Shown here: in pieces, positions 1 to 5,715 of the stretch
How the letters are laid out: each line of letters starts with the position of its first letter
Position numbering within the stretch: position 1 is the first letter of the stretch
Assembly: GCA_016763665.1 (NCBI GenBank)
Contig: JAESTI010000229.1
Location: 1 to 7,297 of the forward strand
Direction of reading: 5' to 3'
Origin: Bacteroidia bacterium
GTDB lineage: Bacteria; Bacteroidota; Bacteroidia; Flavobacteriales; NORP286
Length of the DNA: 7,297 bases
The notes under the pieces: generated by a model
Database searches by the model: none
Told to the model about the DNA's origin: nothing
Seen by the model: only the letters and a program-made list of their open reading frames with translations
Program-made: the position numbers and the translations under genes

Positions 1-2656
1 CTTTTGGCTTGAACAATACAAATGAATCCGGAAGGGATTCCTCAATTAACTCTGACATCGGAAGAATCGTATCCTGTATTTTCTTTGCATAACGAATACT
101 TGCAAGAATATCTTTTGATTTCTCTTCAAGGTCCTCTTTTTGATCGCGAATCTCTACAGTCGCCTCATCAATCATTGCCTGAAGTCTCTTGTTAGCCTGT
201 TCGAGACGCCTTACATTATACCTAATTGCACCATATATAATGCTTATAAAAAATATTAAATAACCAATATATGCAAAGGTCGTTCTGTACCAAGGTGGTG
301 ATATTGTAAAAGAATAAGTTGCTTCATTACTGTACATTTCATATACATTCCTTGCTCTTACTCTAAAAGTATATGTGCCTTCAGGCAGGTTAGTATATTC
401 TTTTTTTGTTTCTTTTGTTAAATCCGACCAGTCGTTATCGAATCCATCTAAAAAATATTGGAATTTGTTAGCCTTGTCATTATCAAATGTTGCAGCAGCA
501 TATTCGAAAGTTATAGAGTTATATTCATATGATAAATTGGGTGATAAAAACTCTGGTTGTTTAAGAGAAACATTCCCTTTTTGAGAAAAATAGGTTCCAT
601 GAAAAACAACTGAGTCTTTCCCTAACGTTACTGTTCTGATCAAGGCATTGAATTTAACATTATAGTTTTTTGCTACTTTTACATCATAACGGATCAATCC
701 ATCAGGGCCTGCGATCCATGTTATGTTATCATTATCAGGATAAATAACATTTGCTTTTGATTTAGGAATTCGCAAGAAAGGAATTCTGGAAATTAAAAAT
801 GAATCCAAAACTCCATTGGTATATTGAGGTACTGCCACCCTGATCTCCTTATCACAACGCATCCAAATATTGTTATTCATATCAGCAACTAAGCAGTACA
901 TTTCCAACTCGTTATCTAAGGCTTGCTCTTTGAAAAAAGTCGTGTCTCGATAAAATCTATTTTTATCATAATCAAATCCGTAAAGGCCCTTATCTGTAGC
1001 ATAATAAGTTTTATTAATTACACTATATACTTCAACCCACCCGCTTGGTAAGTTGTGATCTACACCATACCTTTCAATTGTAGGGTTTTCTATACCTCCT
1101 TCTTTAAAATTAATTCGCAAAACTCCCTGGTACAAAGTTCCAAGCCACAAATTTCCTCTATCATCTTCAACAATACTCCAAACTTGTTCTGTGATATTTG
1201 CAATTTTTACATCGAACTTCCATTCCCCATTTTCATAACTTATTAATCCCAACCCATTTTGCATTCCGACAAAAGCTCTCGTCTTTTCAGGTTCTTTAAA
1301 AGAAGCAATATTTTTGTCTTTAACTTTATAGATATAAAATGAAGGGTCTCCAACAACCGTAGTGAATTCATTATTTTTAATCTGATAAACTCCAATACTT
1401 GGAACCGCAGCTAAAATAACATCTTCATGTCCTAACAAATGCCTGGTTTGACTTTGAAATCCTTCAATTCTCTTGAAATTGAGAAGATCATCGCTGATTG
1501 TCGATCCTTTTTTAATTTCATTGTTTTTAACTTCTTCATGAAGAAACAATCCATTTGATGTTCCTGCATATAAAATTCCTTTGTGTCTAATAATAGATAA
1601 AACCTTACCTTCCAATCCTCGCTGGTCAGAAACACTTGTTAATGGAGAGGGTACTTCTATTCTAGCAAGCCCATTGTTCAGCCCAAGCCATAATCCACCC
1701 TCATAATCTACATACGAAGTAATAATAGTTTCATCTTGTAGTCCTGTGCTTTTATTAAAAACAGCACTTAATTTCCCGCTAGCATCTATTATTGCCAAAC
1801 CACCCGCCAATGTTCCAATGGCATAACGTCCGTCCTTTAATCGCGTACCATTATAAATTCTTTTCGCTTTAATAAAGTCATCAATATCAGTTGGAAACGG
1901 CTCGAATTCAATACCATCATATACAAAAAACCCAATATCTTTAGTACCAATTAATACCTCGCTTTCACCATAAGGCAACATGGTATATATTTTCATTCCT
2001 TCGAACATTTCCCCATTCATAACCGGTAAGAACTGGTCATCTTCTGTCATTTGTATCAACCCCTGCTGTCGTTCATAAATATAAAAACCATCCCCAACCG
2101 TGAAGGAGCTTCTAAATCGACCTTCACCTGCACTTATAACTTTTATCGATTCACCATCCCATTTGTAAATAGCTTTGTATTCTCTGAAGTAAATCGCTTT
2201 CTCAGTTGCATGAATAGCCCAAATATCCTTGAATGATCTATATTCTTCAGGAATCTTATCTATTAAGGAAACATAATTAGTACGGCCTGTAGAATCAGTT
2301 GTTAAGTACCCAAAATCTCCAATTGCGCCAACATAAACACGACTGTTAATATCAACCGTCAATGATCTTACCGTAGTCCCATTAGAAGTTGTAACCATTC
2401 GCCAATGGATCCCATCATAAATCAAAACTCCATCATTATTACCAAAATACATTACCCCGCGTTTATCCTGCGTAATGGACCAATTTTGGGTTCCGGAATT
2501 ATATTCCTCATTTTTAGCGGCATACTCTTTAGGAGAATAATAATAAATGAATGGAATACCGGTTTGAGCAAAAGAAGAAACCACCGATGAACAAAATGTA
2601 CCCAGTAAAACAATTAAAAATAAATGAACTGTACGTTTAAACTTATTAGTTAACAC
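1..2656 (-). CDS. Reg_prop/Y_Y_Y periplasmic sensor with SpoIIE-type phosphatase output (C-terminus cut off)
   Basis: Seen: 885 codons stay open in one frame from a GTG at 2656 to the left edge. GTG is chosen because an in-frame TAA lies just upstream, no ATG lies between, and the first ATG (about residue 69) would remove the signal peptide. Residues 1-30 form a signal peptide (K/R start, hydrophobic core, end SFA-Q). Two-component-propeller-like repeats follow, with D..G..W.G.-type motifs around W59, W323, W504, W598 and W647. A Y_Y_Y domain spans about 700-786 (FQYFLDGFDNDW, then YTNLPEGTYTFRVRARN, then PPWY). One membrane helix lies at about 794-811 and a coiled coil at about 815-860. The end, SIRYAKKIQDTILP and then FVLFKPK at 879-885, is the usual entry into Bacteroidota SpoIIE domains. 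Known: such domains are Mn/Mg-dependent PP2C-like phosphatases acting on phosphoserine or phosphothreonine partners. Inferred: a periplasmic signal controls a cytoplasmic phosphatase. About 200 residues, including the catalytic aspartates, lie outside the window. A histidine-kinase output is unlikely, since no HELKSPL-type motif appears. Confidence 0.9.
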   Translation of the reverse strand, partial: MLTNKFKRTVHLFLIVLLGTFCSSVVSSFAQTGIPFIYYYSPKEYAAKNEEYNSGTQNWSITQDKRGVMYFGNNDGVLIYDGIHWRMVTTSNGTTVRSLTVDINSRVYVGAIGDFGYLTTDSTGRTNYVSLIDKIPEEYRSFKDIWAIHATEKAIYFREYKAIYKWDGESIKVISAGEGRFRSSFTVGDGFYIYERQQGLIQMTEDDQFLPVMNGEMFEGMKIYTMLPYGESEVLIGTKDIGFFVYDGIEFEPFPTDIDDFIKAKRIYNGTRLKDGRYAIGTLAGGLAIIDASGKLSAVFNKSTGLQDETIITSYVDYEGGLWLGLNNGLARIEVPSPLTSVSDQRGLEGKVLSIIRHKGILYAGTSNGLFLHEEVKNNEIKKGSTISDDLLNFKRIEGFQSQTRHLLGHEDVILAAVPSIGVYQIKNNEFTTVVGDPSFYIYKVKDKNIASFKEPEKTRAFVGMQNGLGLISYENGEWKFDVKIANITEQVWSIVEDDRGNLWLGTLYQGVLRINFKEGGIENPTIERYGVDHNLPSGWVEVYSVINKTYYATDKGLYGFDYDKNRFYRDTTFFKEQALDNELEMYCLVADMNNNIWMRCDKEIRVAVPQYTNGVLDSFLISRIPFLRIPKSKANVIYPDNDNITWIAGPDGLIRYDVKVAKNYNVKFNALIRTVTLGKDSVVFHGTYFSQKGNVSLKQPEFLSPNLSYEYNSITFEYAAATFDNDKANKFQYFLDGFDNDWSDLTKETKKEYTNLPEGTYTFRVRARNVYEMYSNEATYSFTISPPWYRTTFAYIGYLIFFISIIYGAIRYNVRRLEQANKRLQAMIDEATVEIRDQKEDLEEKSKDILASIRYAKKIQDTILPMSELIEESLPDSFVLFKPK

Positions 2657-2672
2657 CTGTTGAGATTTGAAA

Positions 2673-2689
2673 TAACTTACCTTAAGTTA
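2673..2689. repeat. Short perfect inverted repeat, possible operator
   Basis: TAACTT and AAGTTA are exact reverse complements separated by ACCTT. The repeat sits between the candidate transcription start (about 2692) and the GTG start of the propeller gene, where a repressor could bind or the leader RNA could fold weakly. Arms of six A/T-rich bases are short enough to arise by chance, so a role is only a suggestion. Confidence 0.3.
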
Positions 2690-2697
2690 AAGAATCA

Positions 2698-2728
2698 CAA
2701 AATATGCCTTTTTAACCCAAATTTCAAA
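2698..2728 (-). promoter_or_regulatory. Candidate Bacteroidota promoter for the propeller-SpoIIE gene
   Basis: On the minus strand a TTTG (2728-2725) is followed after 19 bp by ATATTTTG (2705-2698). The Bacteroidota consensus is TTTG, 19-20 bp, TAnnTTTG; here the leading TA reads AT, so the match is imperfect. Transcription would start near 2692, leaving a 5' leader of about 35 nt before the GTG at 2656. The spacing is right and the position sensible, but in such AT-rich DNA a chance match is possible. Confidence 0.35.
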
Positions 2729-2829
2729 ATATAATCTCTCCTTTTTTAAATCACGAATTTAAAGTACCTTAGGATGATTTTTTGCTGCATTTTGCAGATA
2801 ATCAACTCAAAAAACAAGAACATATTGTT

Positions 2830-3981
2830 ATGCATATCGGAATTGTATGTTACCCAACTTTTGGTGGTAGTGGTGTTGTTGCAACAGAATTAGGAAAGGC
2901 ATTGGCCCAAAAGGGGCACAAAGTTCATTTTATAACATACCGTCAGCCCGCCCGTTTAGATTTTTTTTCTGAGAATCTATACTACCATGAAGTTGTTGTA
3001 AATGATTACCCACTTTTTGATTATGCCCCTTACGAATTGGCATTAACATGTAAAATGGTTGATGTCGTCAAATTTGAAGAATTAGACTTTCTACATGTAC
3101 ATTATGCGATTCCACATGCTTCGGCTGCTTACTTCGCTAAACAAATATTAAAGTCTCAGGGAATTCACATTAATATTATCACCACGCTTCACGGTACGGA
3201 TATTACACTTGTTGGAAAGGATGCTACTTACGAACCTGCAGTTACTTTTTCCATAAATGAATCAGATGGAGTTACTGCGGTTTCCCAAAGTTTAAAGGAG
3301 GATACTTTTAACAATTTTGATATTAACAATGAAATTAAAGTAATTCCCAACTTTGTTGATATAAATCGCTTTCAGCAAAAACCTAAAGATTATTTTAAAA
3401 AAGCTACAGCTCCGAATAATGAAAAGCTGATCATACATACATCTAACTTTAGAAAAGTTAAACGTGTTCAGGATGTTGTACAGATATTTAAGAAAATAAA
3501 TGAAAAAATAGCTTCTAAGCTCCTGCTAGTTGGAGATGGTCCGGAAAGAGCCTCAATAGAACGGCTATGTCGTGATTTAGGAGTATGTGATAATATTATG
3601 TTTCTGGGCAAGCAAGTAGCTATTGAAGAAATATTATCGGTATGTGATCTATTCTTATTACCCAGTGAAAGTGAAAGTTTTGGTTTGGCCGCATTGGAGG
3701 CCATGGCTGCCAAAGTTCCAGTAATATCATCTAATACTGGGGGTATTCCTGAAATCAACATCCATGGAACCACCGGATTTTTAAGTAATGTGGGTAATGT
3801 CAATGAAATGGCTGAAAATGCCATTAAGTTACTTTCTGATGACGTGATGTTAGCCCAATTCCAAGACAATGCCTATGAACAAGCTAAAAAATTCGATCTT
3901 GAGAAGATAATGCCACTTTATGAAGATTTCTATCGTGAAATTTGCGAAAAAAACAACTGTCACGAGGCTTCAACCATTTAA
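2830..3981 (+). CDS. bshA: N-acetyl-alpha-D-glucosaminyl L-malate synthase BshA
   Basis: Known: BshA is a cytoplasmic GT4-family, GT-B-fold retaining glycosyltransferase that joins GlcNAc from UDP-GlcNAc to L-malate, the first step of bacillithiol synthesis; BshB then deacetylates and BshC adds cysteine. Seen: from the ATG at 2830 the protein is 383 aa, about the family length. It opens with MHIGIVCYPTFGGSGVVATE, the glycine-rich N-terminal loop typical of BshA. HVHYAIPHA (about 89-97) and HGTDITLVG (121-129) follow, then SNFRKVKR (205-212) starting the C-terminal nucleotide-sugar domain, VGDGPE, and the EX7E motif E282-SFGLAAL-E290 followed by SNTGGIPEI. An in-frame TTG at 2782 would add 16 residues, but these precede the conserved start and look unconserved, so ATG is preferred. 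The gene is first in an apparent operon with a kinase and a regulator; bshB and bshC are not in the window. Other GT4 enzymes are possible but fit the N-terminus less well. Confidence 0.93.
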   Translation: MHIGIVCYPTFGGSGVVATELGKALAQKGHKVHFITYRQPARLDFFSENLYYHEVVVNDYPLFDYAPYELALTCKMVDVVKFEELDFLHVHYAIPHASAAYFAKQILKSQGIHINIITTLHGTDITLVGKDATYEPAVTFSINESDGVTAVSQSLKEDTFNNFDINNEIKVIPNFVDINRFQQKPKDYFKKATAPNNEKLIIHTSNFRKVKRVQDVVQIFKKINEKIASKLLLVGDGPERASIERLCRDLGVCDNIMFLGKQVAIEEILSVCDLFLLPSESESFGLAALEAMAAKVPVISSNTGGIPEINIHGTTGFLSNVGNVNEMAENAIKLLSDDVMLAQFQDNAYEQAKKFDLEKIMPLYEDFYREICEKNNCHEASTI

Positions 3982-3999
3982 TACAATAAACAACAATCT

Positions 4000-4929
4000 G
4001 TGCGCCCAAATTTCATTTTCTATCTACTGGTAATTTACATTTTCGCTGCTTTTGGCTGGTGGACCTATTTATTAATAGATCAATCAATAGAAATTTATAC
4101 CTTAAAAAGTGAATTGGTAAAGGGATCCGCAAACTCAGTTGCCATAGAAGAGATTGAAAACACACTCAATAAAAGGATACGAATGATTGTGGCGGAAGGT
4201 GTAGTATTTGTATTACTACTGATATTAGGTATTGTTAAAATTCGCAGATCTATTCTTCATGAAATCGCATTAAATAAGCAGCAAAGCAATTTCCTGCTTT
4301 CCATTACCCATGAGCTAAAATCTCCATTAACCTCTATAAAGCTACATCTCCAGACAATTTTAAAAAGAGAACTTCCCGAAGAAGAATTTAAGAAACTTAC
4401 TAATAATTCCTTGCAAGATATTGACAGGTTGAATGAGTTAGTGGAAAATATGTTGCTCGCCACAAGAATTGAAAACAATTCCTATAGTTTTCCAAAACAG
4501 GAATTTAATTTTTCAGAACTGATCAAGTCTATTGTTGAAAAAACCAATTCAAATAGAATTCAAATTAACGCATCTATTGAAGAAAATATAAATTACAATG
4601 GAGATGAATTTGCACTGACCTCAGTAATTATTAATCTTATTGATAATTCCATAAAATATTCAAAAGATAATTCATCTATTAATATCTCTCTTAAAAAAGA
4701 AAATGGTAGTATTCATTTTTCTGTTAAAGATAATGGAGTTGGAATACCTGATGATGAGCAACAAAACATCTTTAATAAGTTTTATAGAATTGGACCAGAA
4801 GAAAAGAGGCGCACAAAAGGGACCGGCCTGGGGTTGTATATTGTTAAACAAGTATTGGACAAACATGATGCAACAATATGTGTTAAGGACAACACTCCAA
4901 CAGGCAGTATATTCGAAATAACTTTTTGA
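4000..4929 (+). CDS. Two-component sensor histidine kinase with two membrane helices
   Basis: Seen: 309 aa from a GTG at 4000, 18 bp after bshA. The bshA stop codon is in the same frame just upstream, and the first internal ATG (M62) would delete the first membrane helix, so GTG is the sensible start. Membrane helices lie at about 5-26 and 65-80, enclosing a short extracytoplasmic loop of about 38 residues. The HisKA domain carries ITHELKSPL with phospho-acceptor H104. The HATPase_c domain shows the N box INLIDN (N212, N216), the G1 box DNGVGIP (244-250), an F box near FNKFYRI, and the G2 box GTGLGL (274-279). All catalytic motifs look intact. Inferred: it autophosphorylates H104 and passes the phosphate to the regulator encoded 1 bp downstream. 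The loop is too small for a recognised ligand domain, so the signal may be membrane-borne, a partner protein, or sensed by the helices; it cannot be named from sequence. Confidence 0.93.
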   Translation: MRPNFIFYLLVIYIFAAFGWWTYLLIDQSIEIYTLKSELVKGSANSVAIEEIENTLNKRIRMIVAEGVVFVLLLILGIVKIRRSILHEIALNKQQSNFLLSITHELKSPLTSIKLHLQTILKRELPEEEFKKLTNNSLQDIDRLNELVENMLLATRIENNSYSFPKQEFNFSELIKSIVEKTNSNRIQINASIEENINYNGDEFALTSVIINLIDNSIKYSKDNSSINISLKKENGSIHFSVKDNGVGIPDDEQQNIFNKFYRIGPEEKRRTKGTGLGLYIVKQVLDKHDATICVKDNTPTGSIFEITF

Positions 4930-4930
4930 A

Positions 4931-5626
4931 ATGGCAGCAAGATTATTATTAGTAGAAGATGAAGAGCATCTGCAGGAAGTAATAAAACTGAATCTGGAAA
5001 TGGAGGGTTATTACGTTAAACTTGCAGATAACGGAAAAAGCGCATTAGATCTATACAAGCAAGAACGCTTTGATCTGTTAATATTAGATGTGATGCTTCC
5101 GGAAATAGATGGTTTTGAGGTTTGCGAACAAATTAGATTGTACGATTCTGAAATTCCAATATTGTTTCTAACTGCAAAAAACACCAGTGAAGATAGAATT
5201 AACGGGTTAAAAAAGGGTGCAGATGACTATTTAACCAAGCCTTTTAATCTTGAAGAACTGATTTTGCGCGTAAGGAATTTGATAAAAAGAGGACAACCAG
5301 ACAGTAAAACTGCTAGTATTGCCCATGAATACCAGTTTGGAGACAACTTTATTTACTTTAATTCGTATGAAATACTCGGAGTTAATAATAAAAAGCAACA
5401 ACTTTCAAAAAAGGAGGCAGGCTTATTAAAACTACTAATAGAAAAAGAAAATGAAGTGGTTTCCAGGGATGAAATATTACAGAAAGTATGGGGTTATGAT
5501 GTTTATCCATCTACAAGAACAATTGACAATTATATCCTGAATTTCAGAAAATATTTTGAGGCCAACCCTAAATCTCCCAAGCATTTTCACTCTATACGCG
5601 GGGTAGGCTATAAGTTTACGAAATAA
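4931..5626 (+). CDS. OmpR/PhoB-family DNA-binding response regulator
   Basis: Seen: 231 aa, starting at an ATG one base after the kinase stop, so translation is probably coupled. The N-terminal receiver domain (about 4-118) has the acidic pocket E9-D10-E11, phospho-acceptor D53 in LLILDVMLPEIDG, the switch threonine T81 and the conserved K103 in LTKPF. A short linker leads to a C-terminal winged-helix Trans_reg_C domain (about 133-229), with SKKEAGLLKLL, the VSRDEILQKVWG segment, a recognition-helix region around STRTIDNYILNFRKYF, and the closing wing IRGVGYKF. Length and motifs are normal for the family. Inferred: it is phosphorylated by the upstream kinase and binds DNA as a dimer to regulate transcription. 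Target genes are unknown; its own operon, including bshA, is a plausible but untested target. No terminator hairpin is evident after the stop. Confidence 0.95.
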   Translation: MAARLLLVEDEEHLQEVIKLNLEMEGYYVKLADNGKSALDLYKQERFDLLILDVMLPEIDGFEVCEQIRLYDSEIPILFLTAKNTSEDRINGLKKGADDYLTKPFNLEELILRVRNLIKRGQPDSKTASIAHEYQFGDNFIYFNSYEILGVNNKKQQLSKKEAGLLKLLIEKENEVVSRDEILQKVWGYDVYPSTRTIDNYILNFRKYFEANPKSPKHFHSIRGVGYKFTK

Positions 5627-5644
5627 TAAATTCAATTTAATTAG

Positions 5645-5676
5645 TTTGTTATACAACATCATTATATTTATATTTG
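5645..5676 (+). promoter_or_regulatory. Bacteroidota-type promoter for the solute-binding lipoprotein gene
   Basis: TTTG at 5645-5648 is followed after 20 bp by TATATTTG at 5669-5676, an exact match to the consensus TTTG, 19-20 bp, TAnnTTTG used by the primary sigma factor of Bacteroidota. Transcription would start at about 5681-5684. This gives a leader of roughly 33 nt before the ATG at 5716, and would place the alternative in-frame ATG at 5683 at or next to the transcript's 5' end. Confidence 0.65.
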
Positions 5677-5715
5677 ATAAAAATGGTTGTTACAAAGTTC
5701 AATTTTAGAACAATT

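Larger units (their letters stand above)
2657..2829. other. Divergent intergenic region between the propeller gene and bshA
   Basis: This 173-bp AT-rich stretch separates two divergently transcribed genes and must hold both their promoters. It contains the candidate minus-strand promoter, a 17-bp inverted repeat at 2673-2689, and the 7-mer TACCTTA twice (2678-2684 and 2765-2771). No clean TAnnTTTG element is visible on the plus strand for bshA. A TATAAT at 2730-2735 lacks a partner -35 box. No convincing small gene was found. Confidence 0.6.

Noticed and set aside
375..2590. Several 60-70-codon plus-strand frames and one minus-strand frame across the left third
   Set aside because: One uninterrupted minus-strand frame with recognisable propeller, Y_Y_Y and SpoIIE-entry motifs explains the whole stretch; the short frames have no family features.
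1..2656. Possible frameshift or stop in the long propeller gene
   Set aside because: The minus-strand frame was followed codon by codon; no stop occurs, and recognisable motifs at both ends are in the same frame.
2730..2735. TATAAT resembling a sigma-70 -10 box upstream of bshA
   Set aside because: There is no -35 partner at 16-18 bp, and Bacteroidota promoters use TAnnTTTG; in AT-rich DNA this is expected by chance.
3468..3869. 133-codon open frame on the minus strand inside bshA
   Set aside because: It lies wholly antisense to well-conserved bshA sequence, and its translation is low-complexity and resembles no known family.
4257..4866. Short minus-strand and alternate-frame open frames within the kinase gene
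   Set aside because: The coding frame of the kinase with all its catalytic motifs covers the region; the others are shadow frames.
5627..5665. Possible terminator after the response regulator (TGTTATACAACA)
   Set aside because: The arms are only 4 bp, with no GC-rich stem and no following T-run; it also overlaps the spacer of the next gene's promoter.
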